Assembly (NCBI GenBank): GCA_035764005.1
Contig: DASTZZ010000111.1
Span: forward strand, 62,001 to 126,000
DNA from: Terriglobales bacterium
Lineage (GTDB): Bacteria > Acidobacteriota > Terriglobia > Terriglobales > Acidobacteriaceae
Reading direction: 5' to 3'
DNA: 64,000 nt
Positions 33,002-41,484 of the stretch are shown piece after piece (within the stretch, counting starts at the first letter, position 1; each line of letters opens with the position of its first letter). The notes under the pieces are model-generated. The model was not told the DNA's origin and made no database searches. It saw nothing but the letters and a program-made list of their open reading frames with translations. The position numbers and the translations under genes were made by a program.

Positions 33002-34078
33002 CTAATAAGACGTGTCCGGCGCGACACCCGCGGTCGCACTATCCGCCAGAGCGCTTTCATTGCTGTATCGAATCACTTGCTCGTAATCTTCGGAGAGGAT
33101 TGAGCGCAGTTTCGAGAGATCGAGTGTATAGCTGCCAATCAAATACGGGAATGAATCGGGCGGGATCGACGTGACGCCCATGTTCCACATCGTATTTATT
33201 AAGGCGCGGCACATGGTGACCGTGGGAACACGCTTTACGGGAGTGTCAATGATTTCGGCACACTGAGCCACAGTGAGCGAATCGCCTCGGCTAGCGACGT
33301 TGAGAATGGTGAGCGGATCGGAAGCCTTGGGCCTCGCCAGCAGCCATGCGATCACTCTTGCGACGTCATCGACATGGGCAAATTGCAACTTGTGCTCCGT
33401 GAAGCGCTTGCCCATGGGAAGAATGATTGGCAATTTGCTTTTCCTGCGAGCCAGCATTCTACCCAGTCGTCCTGCTCCGTATGCCGTGCCGCGAATGCAA
33501 TCGATCATGTAATTCTGAACGGTTGCTCCAGCGAAGATGTGCGGACGCAGAATGTAAACATCGCACCCTCCAAGACTCTGGACGCGTGCCTGGACCGCGA
33601 GCTCGGCCTCTTTCTTGTGAACTGCGTAGGTGAGGGTGTGCGCTTTCAGTTCGTCATTTTCCCGCGCAGAACGTTTGAGATTGGGACCATAGACCGACAC
33701 GCTACTGAGGTGAATCAGCTTCTCGAGACTGGCACCCATTCTGTTGGCTTCGGCAATCGCCTCCAGAACGCGCGCGGTGCCAGCGACATTGATGCGCCAC
33801 ATGCGATCCCGATCGAGAATGCCCGTGCGCAGCGGATCGAGAACGAAGGCGAGATGTACAATGCCGACTGCATGTGTTTCGCGCAGGATTGCCGCCATGC
33901 GTCCGCAGGACGATTCTTGCCCTAGATCGATCTTTTCAAATTCGATCGAGCTTTCGATTCCCTCAGGCGGAGCGATATCGAGCCCAATGACGTGGAACTC
34001 TTGAAGCAGCGGCAATAGGCGTCGTCCGAGACTTCCGGAGACACCAGTTACCAGCAATGCGGGCTTCTTGGAAGCCAT
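33002..34078 (-). CDS. NAD-dependent epimerase/dehydratase (extended SDR)
   Basis: 358 residues. The N-terminal Rossmann motif is LVTGVSGSLGRRLLPLL (TGxxGxxG), and the catalytic Tyr-Lys pair appears in YAVHKKEAE (YxxxK) after HLSSVSVYG. Family members act on nucleotide sugars or steroid-like substrates; none can be named. Its start is 2 bp from the stop of the upstream PPIase gene, so the two are probably cotranscribed. Confidence 0.85.
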   Translation of the reverse strand: MASKKPALLVTGVSGSLGRRLLPLLQEFHVIGLDIAPPEGIESSIEFEKIDLGQESSCGRMAAILRETHAVGIVHLAFVLDPLRTGILDRDRMWRINVAGTARVLEAIAEANRMGASLEKLIHLSSVSVYGPNLKRSARENDELKAHTLTYAVHKKEAELAVQARVQSLGGCDVYILRPHIFAGATVQNYMIDCIRGTAYGAGRLGRMLARRKSKLPIILPMGKRFTEHKLQFAHVDDVARVIAWLLARPKASDPLTILNVASRGDSLTVAQCAEIIDTPVKRVPTVTMCRALINTMWNMGVTSIPPDSFPYLIGSYTLDLSKLRSILSEDYEQVIRYSNESALADSATAGVAPDTSY

Positions 34079-34080
34079 AG

Positions 34081-35259
34081 CTATTTCGGCGTGGGCGATT
34101 GGGTCGTAGTCGGAGGATTGCCTTGCCCCGATCCAATACCCCGCGTTGGCGATGACGTCGGCATCATAGGGCGAGCGGCGGCACCTTCAGGCCCGAAGTA
34201 CACGTCGTTATATTCCGCCTTGCTCGCACTCATGATCTTCTGCCGCGAATCTGCGAGATGCTGTTGGGTGAGCCGACGCTTGATGTCGTCCTTCACCTGA
34301 TCGAACGGCAGTTCCTTTTTGGAATCAAGCTTGTAGATCGTATAGCCGATGGAGTCTGAGAAAACCTCGGATACGTCGCCGGCGTTGAGCGTAAAAATCT
34401 TTCCTTCCTGAGCCGGGGGAAGACTTCCTCGCCGTCGCGACCCGAATTTCGTGCTGGGTGGCGTTGTTGTGTTCTTCAGTTGTTCGTAGGCCGTCTTCTC
34501 AACTTTTTCCGGATCGTCTCCTGCGACGAGCTGCTTGTGAGCCTCGTCGGCGATTGCCTGCGGATCAGCAGCGGCCGGCTGCGCAGGCGCAGTTCCGGGA
34601 TTCGTTGGAGTGGCCGGATTGCGGGGAATGAAAATCCTCGTCAGCGTTACCTCTTCAAAAGCGGAAGGATTCTGATCGTAGTACGCCTTCTCGTCAGCCT
34701 CGCTCACATTTGCAGCTTCGGTCTGAAGCTTGCGTTCTGCGGTCTGCGCCAGCACCTGCAAGCGCGCGATGGCGAGTTGCTCTTCGTATTCCGGATCTTT
34801 GTTGATCCCCAACTTCACACCTTCGTTTGCCGCAGTGAGAAGCTGCACGTATCGCGTTGCGATTTGTCGATTCACGTTAGCCGGCGCATTGGGAGCGACA
34901 GCTTTCAGGAGCTTCTCGAACTCCGCTCGCGTAATTTGCGTCTTGCAGGACTTTGGTGACTGCACCTCCGAGGTCTTCGCGCTGGCGCTCCTGGAAACCG
35001 TCGAGTGGGCCGGAGCGGCCGGTTTTATGGTTCCATTGAGGGAAATGTCGCAGATGCCATCGATCGTAATCACTGGTGTGCTCTCGGGCACGCTCGCAAT
35101 GGATGGAGCGACCGGTGACGCAGGAATCGTCGAAGGTGTAGTTGAGCTTTGTGTAGGCGCAGATTGTGGAGCCGTCGTACCGGGAGCTGCTTGTCCAAAG
35201 GCAAAGCACGCGCCGGCTAGAACGTATGTACAGAAGAAGAGCGAATGACGCTGAATCAA
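34081..35259 (-). CDS. Parvulin-type peptidyl-prolyl cis-trans isomerase, exported
   Basis: 392 residues from TTG 35259, which has a GGAGG 6 nt upstream; the open frame extends further to 35304. A signal sequence (LFFCTYVLAGACFAFGQ) is followed by a Pro/Ser/Thr-rich stretch. The C-terminal half resembles SurA/PrsA: an N-terminal helical segment (TRAEFEKLLKAVAPNAPANV), and a rotamase domain with FGSRRRGSLPPA (parvulin signature FGxxxxGxLP-like) and VSEVFSDSIGYTIYKL. It assists folding of outer-membrane and secreted proteins in the periplasm. It likely shares a transcript with the downstream SDR gene. Confidence 0.85.
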   Translation of the reverse strand: MIQRHSLFFCTYVLAGACFAFGQAAPGTTAPQSAPTQSSTTPSTIPASPVAPSIASVPESTPVITIDGICDISLNGTIKPAAPAHSTVSRSASAKTSEVQSPKSCKTQITRAEFEKLLKAVAPNAPANVNRQIATRYVQLLTAANEGVKLGINKDPEYEEQLAIARLQVLAQTAERKLQTEAANVSEADEKAYYDQNPSAFEEVTLTRIFIPRNPATPTNPGTAPAQPAAADPQAIADEAHKQLVAGDDPEKVEKTAYEQLKNTTTPPSTKFGSRRRGSLPPAQEGKIFTLNAGDVSEVFSDSIGYTIYKLDSKKELPFDQVKDDIKRRLTQQHLADSRQKIMSASKAEYNDVYFGPEGAAARPMMPTSSPTRGIGSGQGNPPTTTQSPTPK

Positions 35260-35359
35260 GATGCCTCCACGATGAACGGGGAAAATCGATGCTAGCACAG
35301 GCAAAACGAATGCTGTGCCTCTGAGTAAGACGGCCGTATAACATTAGGGTACCAGCCAG

Positions 35360-36790
35360 ATGGCCACCTCTTACATCTCGGGCGCCGACAGCGTACGGAG
35401 CGAAAAGCGTTCAGTGGCGCGCAATTCCGTCATCGCTGCCGTGGGGATTACCGCGCTCAAGATTTTCGTCGGAATCGCAACCGGCAGCTTGGGACTCATT
35501 TCAGAGGCGGCCCATTCTGGGCTCGACCTGGTCGCGGCGGTTATAACGTTCTTTTCGGTTGGTGTTTCGGATAAGCCCGCTGACGCGGACCATCAATACG
35601 GCCACGGCAAAGTTGAGAACTTCTCTGCTTTCATCGAGACTGGCCTGCTGCTTGTAACGTGCATATGGATTCTCAGTGAAGCGGTGCGCAGGCTTTTCTT
35701 CCATCACGTCTCGATCGAGCCCTCGATCGCAGCATTCGCGGTTCTATTTCTCTCGATGGCTGTGGACTTTTGGCGTTCTCGCGCGTTGGGTAAAACCGCT
35801 GTTCGATATGACAGCCAAGCCCTCGAAGCCGACGCCCTGCACTTCACGACAGACATTTGGTCGAGCGGCGTAGTCGTAATCGGACTCGCCTTGGTATGGG
35901 TCGGCCATCGCATGGGCATTCCCTGGCTGCGCGTGGCTGATCCCTTGGCAGCGCTGGCCGTCGCAGGCGTCATTATTTATGTAAGTTCGCGGTTGGCGCG
36001 GCAGACGATAGATGCCTTGCTCGATGCGGCTCCGACCGGGGTTCGCGGCCAGATCATACGAGCTGTGGCCGACATCCATGGCGTGCTCGATGTCGATCGT
36101 GTTCGGGTTCGCCGCGCTGGCAATAGATACTTCGCTGAAGTTCAGGTCGCGCTGAATCGCAATGCAACCTTGCAGCATTCCGAGAGCATGGCATCATCCG
36201 TGACCGATGCCGTTCACAGCGTGCTTCCCGATGCCGACGTTACCATTCGTACGCTTCCCCGAGCCACTGGAGCAGAAAGTATTTTCGATCGCATCCATGC
36301 AGTAGCGGCGCGGCATAATCTTGGCGTTCACGACGTCAACGTTCAGGACCTGAACGGGAAATTGCATGTCGAGCAGCATCTGGAACTGGATGAGCGTATG
36401 TCCCTGAAGGACGCCCACGACTTCGTTACCGTCCTCGAGTCAGAGATGCGCAGCGAAGTTCCCGAGATCGATTCGATCCTTACGCACATTGAGAGCGACT
36501 CGGCGACCATCGAAACCGGCGATGCCACGTTTCACGATGCTTCTCTGGAGAAGAAGCTCAGAAACATAGTCGAGAGAGAATTTCCTGAGATTATCGATTT
36601 GCATGAGATTGTCTTGAAGAGAGTGCGGAATCGCATCTATCTCTCTTGCCACACTACCTTGCCAGACGATCTGTCGCTGGCGCGCGTTCACGATATTTCA
36701 ACGGCGTTGGAAATTCGTTTTAAGCAGGCTGCTCCAGAGCTTTTCAAGGTACTCATCCATACCGAACCGCAGACGGATAATCGAAGATGA
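35360..36790 (+). CDS. Cation diffusion facilitator transporter with extended C-terminal domain
   Basis: 476 residues, longer than the usual ~300. The membrane part (residues 1-215) has six helices and both metal sites: HSGLD in helix 2 (H-x3-D) and HFTTD in helix 5. The rest looks like the standard cytoplasmic dimerisation domain (about 220-300, GVLDVDRVRVRRAGNRYFAE) followed by one or two more copies of the same ferredoxin-like fold (NLGVHDVNVQDLNGKLHVEQ and IDLHEIVLKRVRNRIYLSC). It exports Zn2+, Fe2+ or similar ions by proton antiport. The triplication could alter metal sensing and is worth noting. Confidence 0.88.
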   Translation: MATSYISGADSVRSEKRSVARNSVIAAVGITALKIFVGIATGSLGLISEAAHSGLDLVAAVITFFSVGVSDKPADADHQYGHGKVENFSAFIETGLLLVTCIWILSEAVRRLFFHHVSIEPSIAAFAVLFLSMAVDFWRSRALGKTAVRYDSQALEADALHFTTDIWSSGVVVIGLALVWVGHRMGIPWLRVADPLAALAVAGVIIYVSSRLARQTIDALLDAAPTGVRGQIIRAVADIHGVLDVDRVRVRRAGNRYFAEVQVALNRNATLQHSESMASSVTDAVHSVLPDADVTIRTLPRATGAESIFDRIHAVAARHNLGVHDVNVQDLNGKLHVEQHLELDERMSLKDAHDFVTVLESEMRSEVPEIDSILTHIESDSATIETGDATFHDASLEKKLRNIVEREFPEIIDLHEIVLKRVRNRIYLSCHTTLPDDLSLARVHDISTALEIRFKQAAPELFKVLIHTEPQTDNRR

Positions 36791-36831
36791 TTGCAGACAA
36801 ACTCCAAACCCGGGAGCGAAACTAACGGTAT

Positions 36832-37071
36832 ATGCAAAAACATAAAGTCGTAGTATTCAGCCAGCCTGGCTGACCGCCGTGCCGCACTGCCGAGGCCTTC
36901 CTCTCGGAGAGAGGAATCGATTTCGAAATACGAGACGTTTCGCGCGACTACTCGGCTGTCCGAGATTTGGTCGGAAAATATCAGAGCCGTTCCACTCCTA
37001 CCATCGTTGTTGGCGACCAGGTGATGATTGGCTTCGATCCCCAGCGACTCGAACAGATGCTCCAGGCTTAG
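36832..37071 (+). CDS. Glutaredoxin-like selenoprotein (UPPC)
   Basis: From ATG 36832 the frame gives 79 residues if TGA 36871-36873 is read as selenocysteine (residue 14). The context is VVVFSQPG-U-PPCRTAEAFL, the glutaredoxin/NrdH active site with U replacing the first Cys. The remaining sequence is a full glutaredoxin: RGIDFEIRDVSRDY, the cis-Pro motif STPTIVVGDQV and IGFDPQRLEQML. There is no other in-frame stop up to TAG 37071. The EamA gene begins inside its 3' end (37028). Without recoding the gene would be dead, yet it shows no other lesion. The Cys paralogue at 28246 shows what the same family looks like with CPSC. Confidence 0.8.
36887..36909 (+). promoter_or_regulatory. Candidate bSECIS hairpin of the glutaredoxin selenoprotein
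   Basis: The stem CCGAG (36890-36894) / CTCGG (36903-36907) closes an eight-base loop whose first base is G. Two more pairs (C36887-G36909, T36888-A36908) extend the stem past a bulged G. The loop begins 22 nt after the TGA. Position, short stem and a G at the start of the apical loop agree with the known bSECIS pattern; binding by SelB is inferred. Confidence 0.6.
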
Positions 37072-37999
37072 CGCCGCAAAAATCGAAGGCTACCTGCTCA
37101 TCGCTGCCGCAGCGTTCTGCTACGGAGCTTCGGCGGCGGTCGGCAAAGTTGTCTTCAACGGACAAAGCTGGCTGCACGGAACCAGCATCGATCCTCTCAT
37201 CCTCTCGCAGGCGCGATCGACCTTCGCCGTACTCGTCCTGCTTCCACTCGTCGCTGCCGGTCCTGGAGTGGGAACGTTACGCGCCAGCCGTCGCACGCTG
37301 TGGAAATGCGCAGCTATGGGAGTCTTGGGCCTGTGCGGCGCCAACTTCTTCTATTACTACGCAATCGCCAAGAGCACCGTTGCAACCGCGATCACGGTGC
37401 AGTACACCGCTCCAGTCTGGGTTTATGCATACACAGTCGTGGCGAGACAGCAGCGCATATCGTGGCTTCGCAGTTTGGCCGTGGTGCTGGCATTCGTAGG
37501 ATGTGGACTAGTCGCGCTTACCGCGCCGCAGGCTCATCTAAAGGCAAGCACCATCGGAATCGTTGCGGCGCTGGGTGCCGCGTTTTCCTACTCGTTCTAC
37601 AACGTTATCGGCGCTGATCTGCTCAAGCAGTTTTCCCGCTGGTTGGTGCTCTTTTATGCGCTTCTCTTCTCAACGATCTTTTGGCTGATCGTGAATCCTC
37701 CATGGCGCGTCGCAGCCCAGCATTACTCCGAACGCGAATGGTTGTTTCTTTTCGGATTTGCAATCATCTCGATGCTCCTGCCATTCGCTCTGTATCTCGG
37801 AGGACTTCGCCTGCTTGATCCGACCAGCGCGATCGTAACTAGCTGTCTCGAGCCAGTGTTCGCCAGCGTGCTCGCGGCAACTTTTGCAGGTGAGGGCTTG
37901 CGTGTGTGGCAGATTGTCGGGATGGCGCTGGTGCTGAGCCAGTCAGTGGTGATTCAACTGCCTGAGCGCGGTGAAAGGAAGCGGGAAAGGAGTGTGTAG
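37028..37999 (+). CDS. EamA/DMT-family transporter
   Basis: 323 residues with about ten helices in two EamA repeats (AAAAFCYGASAAVGKVVF in the first; FAIISMLLPFALYLGGL and SAIVTSCLEPVFASVLAA in the second). It is a second DMT member in the window, not closely similar to the one at 28.6 kb. The start is uncertain: TTG 37028 lies inside the glutaredoxin gene, giving a 44-bp overlap that suggests coupling to it. The substrate is unknown. Confidence 0.85.
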   Translation: MASIPSDSNRCSRLSAAKIEGYLLIAAAAFCYGASAAVGKVVFNGQSWLHGTSIDPLILSQARSTFAVLVLLPLVAAGPGVGTLRASRRTLWKCAAMGVLGLCGANFFYYYAIAKSTVATAITVQYTAPVWVYAYTVVARQQRISWLRSLAVVLAFVGCGLVALTAPQAHLKASTIGIVAALGAAFSYSFYNVIGADLLKQFSRWLVLFYALLFSTIFWLIVNPPWRVAAQHYSEREWLFLFGFAIISMLLPFALYLGGLRLLDPTSAIVTSCLEPVFASVLAATFAGEGLRVWQIVGMALVLSQSVVIQLPERGERKRERSV

Positions 38000-38015
38000 T
38001 GGGGCCGTTGGCCTT

Positions 38016-38152
38016 TGTCATTCCGAAAACAGGCTCACGCGCAGTTTGCGTGAGCCGGAGTGAGGAATCCCTATTGCACCCATGCGTTCGAGGTTAGGAT
38101 GCGTAGGAGTCGATAGGGATTTCTCCGCCAAAACCAGGCGTTCGGAATGACA
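38016..38152. repeat. Nested inverted-repeat element, about 137 bp
   Basis: Outer arms TGTCATTCCGAA (38016-38027) and its complement (38141-38152) enclose a 9-bp hairpin GGCTCACGC / GCGTGAGCC (38032-38040, 38048-38056) and a further inverted pair AATCCCTAT / ATAGGGATT (38066-38074, 38113-38121). It fills the gap between two convergent genes and may be a transcription stop and/or a dispersed non-autonomous repeat. Confidence 0.75.
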
Positions 38153-38162
38153 GAACAGCCGA

Positions 38163-39413
38163 CTAATACTCCTGTTGCATCGACTTCGCCTCATCCCAAG
38201 TAACGCGCCGCTTGTTGCGATAGGCCAGATTGGCCATGTGGCCCGCGACGGCCGAGAGATATCCGATCTCAACCGGCGCATTCGGCTGCTTGCGCGAGCG
38301 CACGCAGTCGATCCAGTTCTGCATGTGATTCTGATCGGGAGTCTCGCCGGTGAGCGCGGCTCCGTCTTTACGGTTCACCTTTTCGGGATAGTAGCGCGTG
38401 GCCGACTCCGAGCGTCCGGTGACCATATTCTGCTCGCCCGAGACGTGCTCGATGGTGCCATCGCTGCCGAGGATGTGTTCGCCCAGGCCGTAGTGGCTGT
38501 TGCTGAACGTGGATTGCCAGATCACTACGATATCCTGCGGAAATTCGAGCGTGACGGCGATGGTGTCGGGAACCTCGCGTCCGTCTTTCTCTGAGAACAC
38601 GCCGCCCGACATCGTCGCAGCACTCGGCACTGGCAGATCAAGCGCGCTCATGATCCAGGAGATCTGGTGAACCATGTTCTCAGTAATGTTGCCGCCGGAG
38701 AATTCCCAAAACAGACGCCAGTTGATGAATTTGTTCGCGTCGAACGGCTGCGATGGACGTCCATTGAGGAACGCTTCCCAGCGGATGTTCTCCTGATTGC
38801 AGTCCGACGGAATCGGACGCACCCACTGCCCTTTGCCGTGCGGAGTGTTGCGGCTCATCCACGATTCGACCATGGTCACTTTGCCGACGATTCCATCTTT
38901 AATCCACTTCTTCGTATCGGCCAGTGAGCCGTCGCTTTCGTGCTGCAGGCCAAGCTGAACGATACGATCGGAGTTCTTCGCGGCGCGCAGGCACTCTTCC
39001 GCTTCCGGAATCGACCACGTCATCGTCTTCTCGGTATAGAGGTCTTTGCCGGCCGCGATTACGTCAACAAAATGACGCGCATGGATGTGCAGCGGGCTGG
39101 CCACGATCACCGCGTCGATATCTTTCTGGTCGAGGAGCTTGCGATGATCGTCGAAGGTCTGGATGTTGGGAACTTTGGCTTTGGCTTCCTCACGACGGCG
39201 TGTGTAGATGTCGGCCATGGCGACGAGTTCCACATTGGGCACACGGGTAATCTGTTTGAGCAACTCGCTGCCGCGTCCGCCAACGCCGATCATGCCGACG
39301 CGCACACGGTCATTGGCGCCCAGCACGCGCGCCGGTGGATACAGCATGAATGCAGCGGTGCCGAGGGCAGCCTGCTTTATAAAGTCACGCCGCGCAATAG
39401 ATGTGTCTGACAT
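38163..39413 (-). CDS. Gfo/Idh/MocA-family oxidoreductase, Tat-exported
   Basis: 416 residues. The N-terminus has a twin-arginine signal (ARRDFIKQAALGTAAFML). A Rossmann motif follows (VRVGMIGVGGRGSELL), as does the EK motif of the active site in YTEKTMTWS (the usual EKP becomes EKT). The C-terminal beta-sheet domain contains FSGGNITENMVHQISWIM. These enzymes oxidise or reduce sugars or inositols using NAD(P). Export suggests the cofactor is tightly bound, as in glucose-fructose oxidoreductase. It is the last of a four-gene cluster on the minus strand. Confidence 0.88.
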   Translation of the reverse strand: MSDTSIARRDFIKQAALGTAAFMLYPPARVLGANDRVRVGMIGVGGRGSELLKQITRVPNVELVAMADIYTRRREEAKAKVPNIQTFDDHRKLLDQKDIDAVIVASPLHIHARHFVDVIAAGKDLYTEKTMTWSIPEAEECLRAAKNSDRIVQLGLQHESDGSLADTKKWIKDGIVGKVTMVESWMSRNTPHGKGQWVRPIPSDCNQENIRWEAFLNGRPSQPFDANKFINWRLFWEFSGGNITENMVHQISWIMSALDLPVPSAATMSGGVFSEKDGREVPDTIAVTLEFPQDIVVIWQSTFSNSHYGLGEHILGSDGTIEHVSGEQNMVTGRSESATRYYPEKVNRKDGAALTGETPDQNHMQNWIDCVRSRKQPNAPVEIGYLSAVAGHMANLAYRNKRRVTWDEAKSMQQEY

Positions 39414-39442
39414 AGTGCCTCCTGGATTATGACTGCGTTGTT

Positions 39443-39580
39443 ACGGAACCGCCGGCGGTAGCCGGTGGGGCAGCCGTGTCTTTTGCGGCTGCGCGATCAT
39501 GAGGTTCCGCGCTACTCTTTCAACCCGGAGCTGGCCTTCTCGGCCAGCTCCGGCCCACCGGCTACCGCCGGCGGTTCCGT
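39443..39580. repeat. Long inverted repeat with internal 12-bp hairpin
   Basis: Two perfect 27-bp arms (39443-39469, 39554-39580), each containing GCCGGCGGTAGCCGG or its complement, enclose an internal hairpin CCGGAGCTGGCC / GGCCAGCTCCGG (39525-39536, 39542-39553). It lies between two same-strand Gfo/Idh genes; the right arm reaches the stop codon of the upstream gene. Confidence 0.85.
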
Positions 39581-40599
39581 TAACTGCACCCAACCGCATC
39601 TCGCACGCGCGCGGCCTGGTAAATCGCTTCCACCACCGCCACGCTTCGCCGACCTTCTTCGCCGCCGCACACGGGATCGCGACCGGTTTCAATTGCCTGC
39701 ACGAAGTCCTCGATGATTCGCTGGTGTCCGCGAATGTCGCCCACGACTGGAGAGCTTGCGCTGGCGTTTTGGTCTGCCGGTTCGATCTCATCTGCGAGGG
39801 CGGACGGATTGCGCAGATCGAGACGCGTGATGCGATCCTGCTCAATGCGAACCGTGCCTTCGGTTCCGGTAATCTCAACCCGTCGAGGATAGCCGGGGAA
39901 AGCCGCAGTAGTCGCATGCAGCGCGCCGACTGTTCCATTCGCAAACTCCAGAGTCGCAACGCAAGTATCTTCGCTCTCGATGTGATGGAGTGCCGTTTTT
40001 GTGACTGATTGCACGCGCGTGATATCGCCGAGCAGATAGATGAGCAGATCGACGGTATGAATCCCCTGATTCATTAATGCCCCGCCGCCATCGAGGGCAA
40101 GCGTGCCGCGCCACTTCGATCCGGAGTAATACTCTGGCGGACGATACCATTTCACTGCGGCTTCGACCAAAATGGGACGCCCAAGTTTTTCCGAATTGAT
40201 CCAATCCTTCACGCGCAGAATGTCGGGCTTGAGGCGGTCTTGAAAGAAGACTCCGAGCTTTACGCCGGCAGCGCGTGCCGCTTTGATCAGTGCATCTGCG
40301 CGCTTGACCGTCACATCGATCGGCTTCTCCGTGAGCACATGCAGGCCGCACTGCGCGGCGGCAATGCCTTCGTCGGAATGAAGAGCCGACGGACTGCCGA
40401 GCATCACGATATCCAGCGGTCGATGCGAGAGGAAGCGATCAAAGTCGCTGTACGGTTCGCCGCCGTATTTCTGAGCAAGCGTCCCGACCTTGGCCGAATT
40501 TGTTCCGTAGATCGCAGCGATGTTCAGCCCAGCGGCAGCGGCGGCGCGGATGTGAGTCTCCGTAATGTTTCCGCCGCCGGTGAAGCCCGCGTGAAGCAT
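39580..40599 (-). CDS. Gfo/Idh/MocA-family oxidoreductase, cytoplasmic
   Basis: 339 residues without a signal peptide. The Rossmann start is atypical in detail (MLHAGFTGGGNITETHI) but the family EKP motif is intact (LTEKPIDVTV), followed by FFQDRLKPDILRVKDWI and LDGGGALMNQGIHTVDLLIY with the conserved H-x-x-D. Substrate unknown; probably an NAD-dependent sugar dehydrogenase. Its start is 3 bp from the stop of the upstream isomerase-like gene, so cotranscription is likely. Confidence 0.88.
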   Translation of the reverse strand: MLHAGFTGGGNITETHIRAAAAAGLNIAAIYGTNSAKVGTLAQKYGGEPYSDFDRFLSHRPLDIVMLGSPSALHSDEGIAAAQCGLHVLTEKPIDVTVKRADALIKAARAAGVKLGVFFQDRLKPDILRVKDWINSEKLGRPILVEAAVKWYRPPEYYSGSKWRGTLALDGGGALMNQGIHTVDLLIYLLGDITRVQSVTKTALHHIESEDTCVATLEFANGTVGALHATTAAFPGYPRRVEITGTEGTVRIEQDRITRLDLRNPSALADEIEPADQNASASSPVVGDIRGHQRIIEDFVQAIETGRDPVCGGEEGRRSVAVVEAIYQAARVRDAVGCS

Positions 40600-40602
40600 T
40601 GT

Positions 40603-41484
40603 TTAGGAAAGCGCTCCGGCTTTCTGCAGCTCTTCTTTCATGCCTGCCCAGCTCTGACGCGTAGATTCCTCCGGAGTCCCGCCGCCGCGCCAGTGCGTCT
40701 CGAGGCTGGTCGCGTATTTGTAGCCTTGCTGCTTGAGCGCCTTGAACTGCCCGGTCCAGTCGATGAGCCCGCGACCCATGGCAGCCCACTGCTTGCCCGA
40801 ACCGTCGGGCTTGTTCTGGATGTCTTTGCAATGGACGTGGCCGATCCGTTCCTTTGGCAAGGCGTTGTACCCATCCGGGAATGCCTTCTCACCGCGCATC
40901 GCCGCATTGCCCGGATCCCAATTGACCATGAAGTTCTTCGCCTTTACGGCAGAGAGCAGACGCCCAGCTTCTGCGCCGGTAGCCGTGTTGCAGGCGAACT
41001 CGTTCTCAAGAACCAGAATGATCTTTTTCTTCGCAGCTTTGTCGGCCGCATCGCGCATTTTGTCGTCGATTGCGGCGCGATAGGGAGCCTGATCGTCAAG
41101 CCGCCAGAAATCAAAGATACGTACGCGATCGGTGTTGAAGGCCTTCGCCAGTTCGAACGCGCGCTCCAACAGCTCGTCCTGCTGCTTGAATGTGAAATCG
41201 GCATTGAAGGTGTCGTGCCGCTCGCGCTCTTTCGAGGGCGGTGCGCCCGGCCAGTCAACTTTGAAAACCGGGCTGGCGATATCCGTCACCCGCATCTTTG
41301 CTTTTTCGAGAATCTGGCGAGCTTCGTCGATCTCCTTGGAATCGAGCTTCAGAATGTTCTTGTTCCACATCCCGCGCAGCTCGATCCAGTTCATACCGAA
41401 CTCGCGCGAGGCGACATCGACTGCGTGCCCGAAGTCCTGACTGATCTCATCGTTGATAACTGCGACGCGAAATTGGGAGTTCAT
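40603..41484 (-). CDS. Sugar phosphate isomerase/epimerase family protein (TIM barrel)
   Basis: 293 residues of the AP-endonuclease-2-like TIM barrel (xylose isomerase-like). Recognisable pieces are WIELRGMWNKNILKLD, ILVLENEFACNTATGAE (metal-binding Glu), FMVNWDPGNA and HVHCKDIQNKP (His and Asp/Lys at the barrel mouth), and ATSLETHWRG. No signal peptide. The start overlaps the upstream isomerase-like gene by ATGA, so translation is coupled. The reaction (keto-sugar isomerisation or epimerisation) is inferred from the family. Confidence 0.85.
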   Translation of the reverse strand: MNSQFRVAVINDEISQDFGHAVDVASREFGMNWIELRGMWNKNILKLDSKEIDEARQILEKAKMRVTDIASPVFKVDWPGAPPSKERERHDTFNADFTFKQQDELLERAFELAKAFNTDRVRIFDFWRLDDQAPYRAAIDDKMRDAADKAAKKKIILVLENEFACNTATGAEAGRLLSAVKAKNFMVNWDPGNAAMRGEKAFPDGYNALPKERIGHVHCKDIQNKPDGSGKQWAAMGRGLIDWTGQFKALKQQGYKYATSLETHWRGGGTPEESTRQSWAGMKEELQKAGALS

